Origin: a virus
Strand: one strand, 5' to 3'
DNA: 30,754 nucleotides
Virus record (IMG/VR): IMGVR_UViG_3300044627_000709
Location: 1 to 30,754 of that record
The notes below the pieces were generated by a model that was not told where the DNA came from, searched no databases, and worked only from the letters and a program-made list of their open reading frames with translations. This document shows positions 1 to 9,054 of the stretch, piece after piece (the stretch's first letter is position 1; the number at the start of each line of letters is the position of its first letter). The position numbers were made by a program, and so were the translations under genes.

Positions 1-2738
1 TTGTTAAAGGTTGTCCAATCCGCAGCACTTAATGCACCTCGGTTACTAGCAGATGCCGTAGGGACATTTAAGGTAATAACAGGAGTAGTTGTGCTATTGG
101 CAACCGTACTTGACAAGTCAGTTCCTGATGTGCCTAGAGTTAAAGCCGCAACGCTAGTAACTGTTCCTACTGTAATTGACTGAGTAGACAATACTCCAGT
201 TGAACTAGCAACAACCATTCGTGTGCCTGTGCCTCCTAGGTTAGATAAAGTAACTACGCCTGTAGAGCCTATGCTTAATGCGGTAGTACCTGCATTTATT
301 AAATTTAAAGTTTCAGAAGAGTTAAAATATATAATCCTAGCCAAACTATCTGTTCCACTAGTAGAAAAATCTATTAAACTTCCTGTTGCACCATTTAATT
401 GAATTTGTGCAAAATTACTTTCATTAAATATGTGGACTCCGTTTCCTGTGTTTGTGAGAGTTCCTCCGCTTACATAAAAGTTAGAATTTAATGTAGCACT
501 AGTACCGTTTAAAGCACCTGTTAAAGTTCCCCCTGCCAAAGGCAAATAAGTACTCGCAGCAGCAGCGGTTGTTAAGTAAGTCGAATTATCATAGCTGATT
601 GTTGTTCCGCTAATCTTAACAAAACCTGTTCCGTTTAATGCTTGTTGTTTGGAGTTAAAAGTATTCCAATCAGTGCTAGACAAGAATCCATTGGTAGACC
701 CACTCGCTTGAGTTATGCTTATAGCACCTGTTGTATTGTTATACTGAATAGGAGCAACATTACTTAGTGAGGTTAATGTAATAAAGGCACTAGGGTTAGA
801 TGCTAGATAGTAAGTCGAGTTATCGTAGCTAATAGTAGTTCCGCTAATCTTAACGAATCCTGTTCCGTTTAAGGCTTGCTGCTTAGAGTTAAAAGTACTC
901 CAATCCGTTCCGCTTAATGCTCCTGTTACTCCTGCACTTGCTAGACCTAGAGACAACTGCTGACCTGATAATCCAAGTCCGTTAGCAATACCTAATGTAA
1001 CCGCAGCATGACGAGCAGCGGTGTTGGCAGCAACATCTGTGTTAGCACTTACCCTCGCCTCTGTGTAATATAAATTCGTCAACTCAGGAACTGCTGCGGT
1101 ATTTAGCGTCTGAAAAGTCTTGTCACCTCTAAAGTACTGAGCGGTAGTTCCAGCAGTTATAGCGTTTTCCTTGCTATTGAAAGTAGTCCAATCAGTAGAA
1201 GACAAAGCACCATTCTGTGAGCCACTCGCAAGCTGCAAACTCAACTGCTGAGTAGACAAGCTAAGACCATTTGCAGTACCAAGAGTAACGGCATTGTGTC
1301 TTGCTGCCGTATTCGCAGCGACATCGGTATTCGAACTAACTCTAGCCTCGGTATAATAAAGGTTAGTATTCTCAGTTACCTGACTTGTGTTGTAGTCCCC
1401 ATTCGCAGCAATGACATTACCTGTTCTGCCAAAGACACTACTTACCGCATCTGTGTTGTCTACCTTCTGCCAAGCACTTCCGTTGGAGATAATCCAATCA
1501 CCAACCTCAAAGCTAATGCTTGCAAATGTTCCTGCCGTGCTGACAATGTAGTAGTATCCCTTAGTTCCACTCGATGGAGGGTTAACCAATGTAGGGTTAT
1601 TCGTTGCAGCGTTCCAAAGACCTTGGTAGTTGACATTACCAATCAACGCATCATTAATCTGAGCCAAGGGAACTTTGCCATTGCCATCTAGCGATGCATA
1701 TCCGTTAGGTTGTCCTTTCTCAGATGTTACCTGATAAGTGGAGTTATCGTAGGTTATCGTTGTACCACTTGCCTTGACGAAGCCTGTGCCGTTAAGTTGA
1801 TTTTGCTTGTTATTAAATGTACTCCAATCAGTAGAAGACAACGCTCCTCTGTTTGTTGCAGAAGCCGTAGGCAAGTTAAATGTATGCGTATCGGTAGCAC
1901 TCGCAATGTTAAAGTTAGTTCCGCTTGTACCTACTGCAAAGAACTGAACTTGACTAGTCAATCCGTTTAATGCGGATAATCCTGTCGTAAATGTGGTTAT
2001 AACTTGGCAAAGGTGACCATTCTCAGTATGTAGAGTAATGGTTCTGCCAGCAGTAGTAACATAAATGCGAATAGCTAATCTATCCGTTAAAGTTAAAGTA
2101 GTCTGAGGAACCGCTAAAGCACTAAAGTAAGCCTCAATACTTGTTCCATCGTTAATTAACTTAGGAGAGCCACTATTGGATGCAATTAGGCTAAAGGTTG
2201 TTCCATCGTACTTATACAACTCAAGATAAAAGGTTGGACTTCCTCCACCGCTTGATGCCTCAAAGTAAGTTTCAAAATTCCAGTTACCAGCAGGAATAAC
2301 TAATAAAGCTGGGTCGTTTGCATCAGTTAAAAACGAAGCAATGTAACCATTTGAGTTTCTAGTAAAATCAGTTCCTGCTCCGATAATCGGAGTCTTATTC
2401 ATCTCGTAGTAAGTGACTCCGCCTATCGTTCCTTGGTTAACAGAACCATTCAAGTAGTAGCTTACAGATGCTCCTGAACCAATACTTTGAGGAAAGTCTG
2501 CCAACGAGCCATCTCCTCTGACATACTGAGCAACTGTTCCTGCTCCACCTAAAACTTGACTATCAGTAATTGATAAAGCCGTTGCAGCAGGGGCAATTGT
2601 TACAGGCAAATGATTTTGAGTACTTCCAGCTGGGTCAACTGGGTCTTGACCTTCTGATTCAACAAATCCAGCAGATGCAGGCCTTGAACCTTCTCTTACT
2701 ACTGATGTTCTGAATTTATTTATGTTAATATCTGCCAT
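1..2738 (-). CDS. Phage tail fibre / receptor-binding protein, 3' end missing
   Basis: The frame opens at an ATG (2736-2738) directly after the stop of the upstream tail gene and stays open to the window edge, about 912 codons, so the C-terminus is missing. I translated most of the frame and met no stop. The N-terminus (MADININKFRTSVVREG) is a plausible tail-attachment part. A middle portion near codons 120-260 looks like a beta-rich domain. The rest is built from repeated modules with the motifs LSSTDWSTFNNKQ, NGTGFVKASGTTITYDNSTY, SVFGRTGNVIAANGDY and YYTEARVSANTDVAANTAARH. These motifs are familiar from tail fibres of Bacteroidota phages. The protein is rich in Ser, Thr, Asn and Gly and has almost no Cys. 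It probably trimerises and contacts the host surface. The receptor cannot be read from the sequence. Confidence 0.85.
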   Translation of the reverse strand, partial: MADININKFRTSVVREGSRPASAGFVESEGQDPVDPAGSTQNHLPVTIAPAATALSITDSQVLGGAGTVAQYVRGDGSLADFPQSIGSGASVSYYLNGSVNQGTIGGVTYYEMNKTPIIGAGTDFTRNSNGYIASFLTDANDPALLVIPAGNWNFETYFEASSGGGSPTFYLELYKYDGTTFSLIASNSGSPKLINDGTSIEAYFSALAVPQTTLTLTDRLAIRIYVTTAGRTITLHTENGHLCQVITTFTTGLSALNGLTSQVQFFAVGTSGTNFNIASATDTHTFNLPTASATNRGALSSTDWSTFNNKQNQLNGTGFVKASGTTITYDNSTYQVTSEKGQPNGYASLDGNGKVPLAQINDALIGNVNYQGLWNAATNNPTLVNPPSSGTKGYYYIVSTAGTFASISFEVGDWIISNGSAWQKVDNTDAVSSVFGRTGNVIAANGDYNTSQVTENTNLYYTEARVSSNTDVAANTAARHNAVTLGTANGLSLSTQQLSLQLASGSQNGALSSTDWTTFNSKENAITAGTTAQYFRGDKTFQTLNTAAVPELTNLYYTEARVSANTDVAANTAARHAAVTLGIANGLGLSGQQLSLGLASAGVTGALSGTDWSTFNSKQQALNGTGFVKISGTTISYDNSTYYLASNPSAFITLTSLSNVAPIQYNNTTGAISITQASGSTNGFLSSTDWNTFNSKQQALNGTGFVKISGTTISYDNSTYLTTAAAASTYLPLAGGTLTGALNGTSATLNSNFYVSGGTLTNTGNGVHIFNESNFAQIQLNGATGSLIDFSTSGTDSLARIIYFNSSETLNLINAGTTALSIGSTGVVTLSNLGGTGTRMVVASSTGVLSTQSITVGTVTSVAALTLGTSGTDLSSTVANSTTTPVITLNVPTASASNRGALSAADWTTFN
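574..1852 (-). repeat. Three dispersed copies of the NGTGFVK..DNSTY module in the fibre gene
   Basis: Three in-frame copies of a segment of about 105 bp lie near 574-690, 812-918 and 1738-1852. Each encodes [WT]xTFNxKQxxLNGTGFVK[IA]SGTTI[ST]YDNSTY. They differ by scattered, mostly synonymous substitutions, as expected for old duplications kept by selection on the protein. Confidence 0.8.
931..1368 (-). repeat. Two adjacent copies of the TEARVSxNTDVAANTAARH module
   Basis: Segments near 1208-1368 and 931-1083 both encode YYTEARVSxNTDVAANTAARHxAVTLGxANGLxLSxQQLSLxLASxG. The copies are in the same frame and align without gaps over about 50 codons. Each is followed by an LSxTDWxTFN element, so the larger repeated unit is roughly 270-290 bp. 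Confidence 0.8.
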
Positions 2739-4943
2739 TTATGTAGTTGGTTCAATTCCTAAATCGTAAAGCTCAATTTGTGCCGTTCCTGTTCTGCAAT
2801 TTAGCTGATAAGAAACAAGCGCCCAATAACGACCATTAAATAAAAAGGATTTCCAAGGTTCAATTTGTTGTCTTTCTAAGGTCCCTATAATTCTATAATT
2901 TGTTCTACCTTTTAGGTTAGCTAATTCTTGAACTATAACGTCAAGCAAAGGTAAAGATTCCACTCCATCTCTTGACCATTCTTCTGAAACAGGATTTCCA
3001 GCAATTAGCAATTGAATTGCTGAAGCTGAATTGCTAGTAATAGCATCTCCAATGTATGTGTCATAATCGGGATGCACATTTGAATATGCAGTATTTGTAA
3101 TCGCTTTTACTCCTAATTGAGAAAGAGATAATCCGTCAGTTTTCTCAATTTTTAACGAAAGGTCATCATATCGCAAAGCATATCTGTTTGCAGTTCCTGA
3201 TTTACAGATTAATTGGTAAAGTCTTATTTCAACCTCTCCATCTGTTGGGACTAAAACATTATTAATTGCAATGCTATTCCATACTGACCCAGCAGTTACC
3301 GCAAACTCCATTATAGTTGATGTGGCAGTCCAATCAAATGTTGTTGTGGTATCTCTATATAAGTATTGATTTCCAATTTTTACCATTAAGCCAACCGCAT
3401 GAGTTCCAAGTGCTGGAGAAATTGCAAAACTGCCACTAACTCTTTCAACCCAATATTGAAAGGTTAAAGAGATAGTATTTGCAGTTTCTTGTGCAATTTT
3501 TATTGCGCCGCCAGTACTATTGGTATTTGCAGAAATCCAAGAAATATTAGGGTCGCTTGTTCCTGATGTTGTCGTTGTTGTCCAAATTTGGCAATACTCT
3601 CCACTTCCATCCGAAACATATTGAACCAAAGCCGTATTTCCACTTGGAACGCTACTAGGTTGATTGCTAGGAATAGCATTGTGGTAATCCCATAAATTCA
3701 AATGATATGTATTTGGATAAGGAGAAACTGGCGACATTACAAACCATTCTGCACTTAAAAACTTTGCATCAAAAACTCCTCCTTGTGAATCTAAGTCTAA
3801 AACACCTAAATTTAAAAATGCATTAAAATCTGTAAATACTCTTCTCGCGGTTTCTTCAGGTCTATTTATTTCGCAATCAATATCAACTCCATTTACTATT
3901 GTTTCAGTATCCTCTAAAGTTTGTTCTGCATCAAATAAATAAGCCTTGTAATCTGTTTTTGACAATTCATTTAATCGAATGACATAAAATTGGTCCTTCC
4001 ATAAGAATACACGGCAAAGAAATGGATTTACCATCCTTTCAATTGTGTCCTTTAAATGTAATTGTTGGTTTTCAGTTACAACACCATTGGTAAACTTTGC
4101 AGTCTCTCCATCTGTGTAGATTGCATTTAATGGAATGTTAAATTGTTCAAAAACACAATCATCAGAATCCATTCTAGTTTCGTGAATTTCACAACCTATT
4201 AAAACTTTACGTTGTTCAATAAAGCTTTGATTTAATGCACCAATAACGGCAGATAATGCTTGGTCTTTTGGTTGTGGCCAAGAAGAATAATCTGAACGAA
4301 TGGAATCAAAACCTTTTAATCCATCAATTGCAGTAAAAGAAAAAAGCTTCTTACCACTTGAATAAGGTGATGTTATAAAATCAGGACTAATAAAACCACT
4401 AAAGAAAATTGTTTCACCTTCTGATAAAACAACTTTCCATGTTCTATTTCCTCCAATTAAAAATTCATTAAAATCGCCTGTTTCTCCAGCAATTGTAAAG
4501 TCAACTGAGGAGCCAATAATTGTTTCTAATGGGTCATTTCCTAAATTGCCCCAATTGTACGTTATATCATTAATTAACAAGTCTAGTACGTCTCCTGAAT
4601 AGTCTTGCTTATAAATTTTTAAATTCCAGCAATCCCCTCCGTAATTAGTGCCATAATCTCCCTCGTATTTTAATCCGTAATCATTTACAGGAATATTAGA
4701 GCCAGCTAAAAAAACACCTATTTTGGTGTCTTGGCTAGGCATTGTAAAGCTAAATGAAAGATTAGAAGATATTAAAGTATTGTTTGGAGAAGAATACCAT
4801 TGAGCCGTTGTATATCCATCGCTGGGAACCACTGCAAGCGTCAAAACATCTCCTTCGGTGTAGAAATCAGCTGGAGTACCTCCATTAACTGTGACAACTC
4901 CAATTCCTTCACGAACCGTAATTAATAACCTATAATCGTTCAT
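2739..4943 (-). CDS. Large tail-tip / tail-hub protein
   Basis: This 734-residue protein lies between the tape measure and the tail fibre, where siphophages encode distal tail and hub proteins. Residues 1-85 look like a bacterial Ig or B-repeat-like beta domain (VTVNGGTPADFYTEGDVLTL, later GYTTAQWYS). Residues about 90-330 carry a segment (LKIYKQDYSGDVLDLLIND, later SGFISPDFI) that resembles tail-tip proteins of other Bacteroidota phages. Residues about 420-600 are Ser/Thr-rich and may be a jelly-roll or carbohydrate-binding insertion. The start ATG overlaps the tape-measure stop by one base (TAATG) and its TAA directly precedes the fibre ATG. The role comes mainly from position. No enzymatic motif was found. 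Confidence 0.7.
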   Translation of the reverse strand: MNDYRLLITVREGIGVVTVNGGTPADFYTEGDVLTLAVVPSDGYTTAQWYSSPNNTLISSNLSFSFTMPSQDTKIGVFLAGSNIPVNDYGLKYEGDYGTNYGGDCWNLKIYKQDYSGDVLDLLINDITYNWGNLGNDPLETIIGSSVDFTIAGETGDFNEFLIGGNRTWKVVLSEGETIFFSGFISPDFITSPYSSGKKLFSFTAIDGLKGFDSIRSDYSSWPQPKDQALSAVIGALNQSFIEQRKVLIGCEIHETRMDSDDCVFEQFNIPLNAIYTDGETAKFTNGVVTENQQLHLKDTIERMVNPFLCRVFLWKDQFYVIRLNELSKTDYKAYLFDAEQTLEDTETIVNGVDIDCEINRPEETARRVFTDFNAFLNLGVLDLDSQGGVFDAKFLSAEWFVMSPVSPYPNTYHLNLWDYHNAIPSNQPSSVPSGNTALVQYVSDGSGEYCQIWTTTTTSGTSDPNISWISANTNSTGGAIKIAQETANTISLTFQYWVERVSGSFAISPALGTHAVGLMVKIGNQYLYRDTTTTFDWTATSTIMEFAVTAGSVWNSIAINNVLVPTDGEVEIRLYQLICKSGTANRYALRYDDLSLKIEKTDGLSLSQLGVKAITNTAYSNVHPDYDTYIGDAITSNSASAIQLLIAGNPVSEEWSRDGVESLPLLDVIVQELANLKGRTNYRIIGTLERQQIEPWKSFLFNGRYWALVSYQLNCRTGTAQIELYDLGIEPTT

Positions 4944-6691
4944 TATCCTTTATTTATTCTGTTGCCTGCTTGACCTAATACATAAACCAAATCTGAACCC
5001 CTAACGACAAACTCACCGCTTACGTCTCTGTTACCAGTAAAGAAATTGCCTTCAGCACCTCCTCCAACAAATGAACTTCCAGCACCTAATCCACTAGAGC
5101 CAGCGGCAGAACCTCCATTAAATCCTCCTTGACCAATTGAGCCAATTAAACCTGAGATTGCAGTTAATGCAATACCAGCAGCAATAGCAACACCACCAGC
5201 AGGAATTGCCGTAAATGGATTTGATAATGCTAATGAAGCTTTACCAAATGCTATTGTGGCAACACCATAAGCGATTAATTGCTCTCCAAATTGACCAAGA
5301 AATCTACCAAATGATTTAAGAATTGAGTTACCAATTGCTTTAATTACATTGCTTCCAGTCCCTAAAGCTTCACCAATTGTATAGCCTAAATCTATAAATG
5401 CGTTTGTAACATTACTTTGAAGTAAGTCACGAATATTTGTTGCAAATTCAGCTACCCTTTGCTCAAATTCAGTGAATCTTCTTGGGTTTAATGATTCAAG
5501 CAATCTATCCATAAAAGGCACCTCGTCTGCAACATCCTCATCTAAAACAACGTCAGTTTTAATCTCAACCTTTATTGGCTTCTCAGGCGCTTTAGCTAAA
5601 GCCTCAAAAAGTGACTTTAACTTCTTCTCTCCTTCAATTTGTAGTTGATTAAATTTATCTGAAAGAATATTAGCTTCTTCCTGTCTTAAATTATACTCAT
5701 CCCAAGCCTTAGAATATCTTTCAAGTGCTTCTTTATTCTTATCTACTTTGTCAGACTTATCATTGTAAAAATCTAGTTGCTTATTTGTTACCTTAATCTT
5801 CTCACTTAAATTGTTATAGCTTTGAACTGCATCTCTAATCTTTGGGTCTAAAGACTCAAAAGCACTGGTATTTCCTTTTAATCCTTCAATAAATTGAACC
5901 GCTTCTTTTCTTGTAAGCTTTAACTGTGTTCCAACAATTCTTAATTGGTCATTTGCTAACTCTGATAAAGAGGATTTTATTCCTGATAATTGTTGTTCAT
6001 TTAGTGTTGAAAATGCTTCTGTTGTGATTTTGCTAAAATCATCAGCAGTTATATTAAAAAGAGTTAATGAATCGTTTAGCTTTAAAACTTCGTCTATTTG
6101 CTTTGTTATTACCTCGTTAACCAAATCCAATGTTGCCAATTTTTTAGCTACATTTTCAACACTATCAGCAATCTCATCATAAGATTCTTTAATCTTATCG
6201 TTTAAGCTGATTGTTTTGGTTGCATTTTGTTGATAAAGTGTCCAACCAGTAACTAAAGCAGAAACTCCAAGAGTTAATAAGTTTCCAGCACTAAAAATGC
6301 CACCTAAAATCTTTGTAAAGGATTGACCTTGCGCTCCAGCTTGTTGAAATGATTCAGCTAATGCGGTAATGTTGTTACCTACACCAATAATTCCAAAAGG
6401 AGCATCTTGAATTAGTCTTGAAAAGTTAACACCAACTGCATTATAGTTTGATGTGGCTTTTGTCAAAGGGTCTACACCTGATGATTTAAGCTGGGTTAAT
6501 GCGGATTTAGTTTGAGAAAGTTTTGCATTTAATCCTTGAATCTCAGGTAAAGTTGTCGCAGCCTTTAAAGCTTGTTCAAGTTCTAAAGCCTGTTTTTCTA
6601 GGGTTTCAATAATTTTTACTGATTCCCCAAATCCTGAACGCAGTCCATCAATGACCGCACCTATTTCAACCTCTATTTTTGGATTTGCCAT
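4943..6691 (-). CDS. Tail tape measure protein
   Basis: At 582 residues, this is the longest gene after the chaperone pair, which is the usual tape-measure position. The N-terminal 90 residues and residues about 280-370 are charged helical segments likely to form coiled coils. Residues about 95-170 and 465-540 are Gly/Ala-rich and hydrophobic (for example AIPAGGVAIAAGIALTAISG), as in tape measures that reach the host membrane. The C-terminus is Gly/Ser-rich. By the usual relation of about 0.15 nm per residue the tail would be roughly 85-90 nm long, which is an inference. The start overlaps the preceding frame by 26 bp. Confidence 0.85.
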   Translation of the reverse strand: MANPKIEVEIGAVIDGLRSGFGESVKIIETLEKQALELEQALKAATTLPEIQGLNAKLSQTKSALTQLKSSGVDPLTKATSNYNAVGVNFSRLIQDAPFGIIGVGNNITALAESFQQAGAQGQSFTKILGGIFSAGNLLTLGVSALVTGWTLYQQNATKTISLNDKIKESYDEIADSVENVAKKLATLDLVNEVITKQIDEVLKLNDSLTLFNITADDFSKITTEAFSTLNEQQLSGIKSSLSELANDQLRIVGTQLKLTRKEAVQFIEGLKGNTSAFESLDPKIRDAVQSYNNLSEKIKVTNKQLDFYNDKSDKVDKNKEALERYSKAWDEYNLRQEEANILSDKFNQLQIEGEKKLKSLFEALAKAPEKPIKVEIKTDVVLDEDVADEVPFMDRLLESLNPRRFTEFEQRVAEFATNIRDLLQSNVTNAFIDLGYTIGEALGTGSNVIKAIGNSILKSFGRFLGQFGEQLIAYGVATIAFGKASLALSNPFTAIPAGGVAIAAGIALTAISGLIGSIGQGGFNGGSAAGSSGLGAGSSFVGGGAEGNFFTGNRDVSGEFVVRGSDLVYVLGQAGNRINKG

Positions 6692-6983
6692 TTTTCTCTA
6701 GTTTACTTGCAATTTCCAACAATTTCTTTGCTTTAGCAAAGTCTTGAGGAGTTGACTCCAATGGCTTTGGTGTATTGTCCCAAGGCAATGGCCAAATTTT
6801 TTCAGGCAATATATTAGTGCCTTTTTTTAGATGAGGTTGTAAACCAATGATTGCATGAATTCTCATTGATTCTACTAAATCTTTTTGGTCTATTTCATGC
6901 CCTCTAATTAAGGCGTTTAATTCTTTTATTGATAAAGCAAAAAGCTGGTCATAGGGGATTTTTGTCCTACCTACAACCAGCAT
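6666..6983 (-). CDS. Tail assembly chaperone, frameshift extension (gpT-like part)
   Basis: The frame from its first ATG encodes 105 residues, but it is open further upstream through the 3' end of the chaperone gene at 7025-7354, in the -1 frame. A run of nine A at 7030-7038 (minus-strand reading) allows ribosomes to slip into it. The fused reading continues from the slip site through VTEQNEEKLNAREYLMLVVG. The protein is therefore probably made mainly as the C-terminal part of a longer gpGT-type fusion, as in lambda and many siphophages. Its own ATG has no obvious ribosome binding site. It is positively charged near the C-terminus and overlaps the tape measure start. Confidence 0.75.
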   Translation of the reverse strand: MLVVGRTKIPYDQLFALSIKELNALIRGHEIDQKDLVESMRIHAIIGLQPHLKKGTNILPEKIWPLPWDNTPKPLESTPQDFAKAKKLLEIASKLEKNGKSKNRG

Positions 6984-7024
6984 TAAGTACTCACGAGCAT
7001 TTAATTTCTCTTCGTTCTGTTCAG

Positions 7025-7354
7025 TTACCTTTTTTTTTCTTCAGATTCTAAACCAAGACCAAGTTCTAGCAATAAATCTGCCAGTACTTCGTTAAATAGC
7101 TTCATTACTTCTTTGCCGTCAATCCAAGTTTTTAATTCTTCTAAACTTATTGGATTTACTGATTTACGAATACAAGCAACCTTGTGGCATTCAAGTAATA
7201 AAGCATAAATAAACTCTAATTTAGGAATGCTTCCTGTATTGAAAGCGTCAGCAATTCCAAGTCCTGTTGAGTCTTCAAAATTAGCTAATGCGCCAAGATT
7301 TGGGTAAAAGAAAATCTCCCCTTCTTTAAAAGGAGCTGAATGGTATTTAGCCAT
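7025..7354 (-). CDS. Tail assembly chaperone (gpG-like)
   Basis: This 109-residue, mostly helical acidic protein lies between the tail tube and the tape measure. That position, and the overlap with a second frame through a slippery A run at its 3' end, match the G/T tail-chaperone arrangement. The family binds the tape measure during tail assembly and is absent from virions. The frame ends SEEKKR-stop with the slip sequence in the last four codons. No individual residue motif identifies it, so the call is positional. Confidence 0.75.
   Translation of the reverse strand: MAKYHSAPFKEGEIFFYPNLGALANFEDSTGLGIADAFNTGSIPKLEFIYALLLECHKVACIRKSVNPISLEELKTWIDGKEVMKLFNEVLADLLLELGLGLESEEKKR
7031..7037 (-). 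promoter_or_regulatory. Programmed -1 ribosomal frameshift site
   Basis: On the minus strand the zero-frame codons are GAA AAA AAA AGG TAA. The heptamer A_AAA_AAA at 7037-7031 is a classic slippery site. Slipping back one base gives AAA AAA AAG GTA ACT, which continues open for 121 codons after AAA AAA and includes the whole downstream chaperone frame. The zero-frame stop is only one codon further on. I did not identify a clear stimulatory hairpin. Confidence 0.75.
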
Positions 7355-7363
7355 ATATTTAGT

Positions 7364-7780
7364 TTAGGTTGGTATTACGCTAATTACTGGAGCGCCAGCA
7401 AAATCGAAAGTTCCTGAGAAAGATACTTGAGAGTTTCTTTCAGCAGTAATTTCAAGGGAGTTTAACTGAGCATCAACAGTGATAATCTTGTCACCTGATT
7501 CAGTGCCTCCAAATACCAATTCAAACACTTTACCGATGTCTTCCATCAAGTCAAATGCAGAAAGGTTAGAAACTCCAGTAGATGCAAAATCTAGGTCTCC
7601 ACTAAAAGAGAAAGAGCCTGATTTGTCGCCGCCTTCAAGTCTTACTCCGTAATCTCCTGTGCAATCGTTTCTAACAATTACAGATTCGTTGGAGATGGAA
7701 ACTGAAGCGGAAGTTTTACAAACGACAGGAAGATTATTCCATTCGAAAGTAAAGAAATTGCCTAATTGATATGTTGCCAT
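7364..7780 (-). CDS. Major tail tube protein
   Basis: The protein has 138 residues and is rich in beta-strand, with composition and motifs typical of TP901-1-like tail tubes: an early KTSASVSISNE strand, the SGSFSFSGDLDF loop and a closing QVSFSGTFDFAG strand. It lies between the tail terminator and the chaperones. It has its own promoter with a very short leader (see 7797-7824), which fits a highly expressed virion protein. It would form the stacked rings of the tail tube. Confidence 0.8.
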   Translation of the reverse strand: MATYQLGNFFTFEWNNLPVVCKTSASVSISNESVIVRNDCTGDYGVRLEGGDKSGSFSFSGDLDFASTGVSNLSAFDLMEDIGKVFELVFGGTESGDKIITVDAQLNSLEITAERNSQVSFSGTFDFAGAPVISVIPT

Positions 7781-7796
7781 TGCTTATTCGTTTTAA

Positions 7797-7824
7797 CAAA
7801 TATACATAAATTTTTATTTATCAA
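7797..7824 (-). promoter_or_regulatory. Late promoter before the tail tube gene
   Basis: Minus-strand reading gives TTG (7824-7822), a 17-base spacer and TATATTTG (7804-7797), a good match to the Bacteroidota -33/-7 consensus. The ATG follows 16 bases after the -7 box. Box, spacing and leader (TTAAAACGAATAAGCA) are nearly identical before the portal and protease genes. Confidence 0.75.
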
Positions 7825-8270
7825 GATACTTGGAAAACATCCAAGGTATAAGACAAGATTTTTTGGTAAGCGATTTGGCTACTGCCTTGCTCAATTTGAA
7901 CCCTAGAAAAGTTCTTTCGGATGTTTATCGCTTGTAAATCATTCGGCAAATCAATATCCGTCAAATTCATTTTCAGCTGAATAGCATTAGAAATATTTTC
8001 AGAAAGCTTTTTGCCTCCACTTCCTTGTGGAAACTTTGTTACAATGTTAATTTGAAAAACTGCGTTTTGTCTTATCGAGCAATCGTTGTTTGTTGTCTCA
8101 GCCTCGTTTTGGTCTGTAATAAGTACGTAAGCCTGAGAGCCTAAATAAACCGCTGGATTAATTGTAGACGGCAATTCTGTGTCATGTACTGGAATAGTCA
8201 CACCACTAAGGACCAAAGGTGTTATTGCATCAATTACCGCAATCCGTATGTCAGTAGATATCTCTCTCAT
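7821..8270 (-). CDS. Tail terminator / tail completion protein
   Basis: This 149-residue protein lies between the HK97 gp10-like protein and the tail tube, the standard place for the tail terminator (lambda gpU or DUF3168-like role). It begins with a helix (STDIRIAVIDAITPLV) followed by alternating strands (AYVLITDQNEAE, AVFQINIVTKFPQG) and a helix (KLSENISNAIQLKM), consistent with that fold. It would cap the tail tube and join it to the head. Its ATG overlaps the upstream stop (ATGA). Confidence 0.65.
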   Translation of the reverse strand: MREISTDIRIAVIDAITPLVLSGVTIPVHDTELPSTINPAVYLGSQAYVLITDQNEAETTNNDCSIRQNAVFQINIVTKFPQGSGGKKLSENISNAIQLKMNLTDIDLPNDLQAINIRKNFSRVQIEQGSSQIAYQKILSYTLDVFQVS

Positions 8271-8731
8271 TTAATGTCATTTTTAATTTGCTCTTCGATT
8301 TCTTGTACTAAGTTCGCAGTATTTGCAAAGAAAGCTGGCATTAGGTATGGCTCACCAATAATCCGACCTTCACCATTTCGATAAAATTGTCTTGCAATAT
8401 CTCTTACCTCTTGGGTGTATTGTGGATTAGCAAGAATCTCTTTTGCACTTAATCCAGTTCCAAATTCCAACCACGCTTCAATTTCAAATACTGGGTCTCC
8501 TGATTGAACTCCAACTTTCCAAGCCAATCCGTTATTTTCAGAAACCTTGTCAATCCTTTGCTTAATGTTTAAAGGCAAACCATTCCAAGTGCTGGGTGCG
8601 TTTCTTATTGCCTGAATTTCAATATCTGTCGCAGCACTTGCCAATGATTCTTTAACCGCATCAATTACTGCATCACTTTTAGTATTCAAGTCAGCTAAAG
8701 CCTTGTCCAATCCTTTAACAGTTACACTCAT
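8267..8731 (-). CDS. HK97 gp10-like head-tail / tail component
   Basis: The 154 residues show the pattern of the HK97 gp10 family: MSVTVKGLDKALADLNTK at the start, a central ALxFGT-like element (EAWLEFGTGLS), then a PYLMPAF segment and a C-terminal helix. These proteins connect neck and tail in siphophages. The gene overlaps its neighbours on both sides by four bases (ATGA), so it is part of a tightly coupled connector operon. Confidence 0.8.
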   Translation of the reverse strand: MSVTVKGLDKALADLNTKSDAVIDAVKESLASAATDIEIQAIRNAPSTWNGLPLNIKQRIDKVSENNGLAWKVGVQSGDPVFEIEAWLEFGTGLSAKEILANPQYTQEVRDIARQFYRNGEGRIIGEPYLMPAFFANTANLVQEIEEQIKNDIK

Positions 8732-9054
8732 ACCGCAACCATTGTGATAATATACTCTTTGTGTTGCCTCTGCTCATTTACTTGTACGCCTAAAATCTTG
8801 TGGTATTTAGAGGCGTAAAGCACTTGGTAAATTTCGCTAGGAACAAATGAGGTTCTGTACTGAATCGCTATTTGGTATGTGTTTGGCAATACCATTTCTC
8901 CAGCCTCTAATCCATTGCTACCTCTTGTCTGCTTAACAGATGCAAAGGTTGTTAAAGTCGTTGATGGCGTTGGTGTTGTTCCTCCAGCTCCATCGCTTAC
9001 AGATTGAAAGGTCACAAAAGAAACCTTTTGGTCATATTTGCCAAAATTAATCAT
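8728..9054 (-). CDS. Head closure / head-tail adaptor protein (SPP1 gp16-like)
   Basis: The protein has 108 residues. It opens with a short strand (INFGKYDQKVSF), then a DGAGG turn, a segment like WAxVKxxxG (FASVKQTRGSNGLEAGE) and closing strands (YHKILGVQVNEQRQHKEYI). This is the layout of the phage head-tail joining family (Phage_H_T_join). Such proteins close the DNA exit channel below the connector. ATGA overlaps with both neighbours support co-translation. Confidence 0.8.
   Translation of the reverse strand: MINFGKYDQKVSFVTFQSVSDGAGGTTPTPSTTLTTFASVKQTRGSNGLEAGEMVLPNTYQIAIQYRTSFVPSEIYQVLYASKYHKILGVQVNEQRQHKEYIITMVAV

Noticed and set aside
1296-1970. Plus-strand open frames of 131 and 86 codons inside the tail-fibre region
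   Set aside because: They lie opposite the repetitive minus-strand fibre frame, have Cys/Arg/Ser-rich composition typical of antisense shadows and show no start signals.
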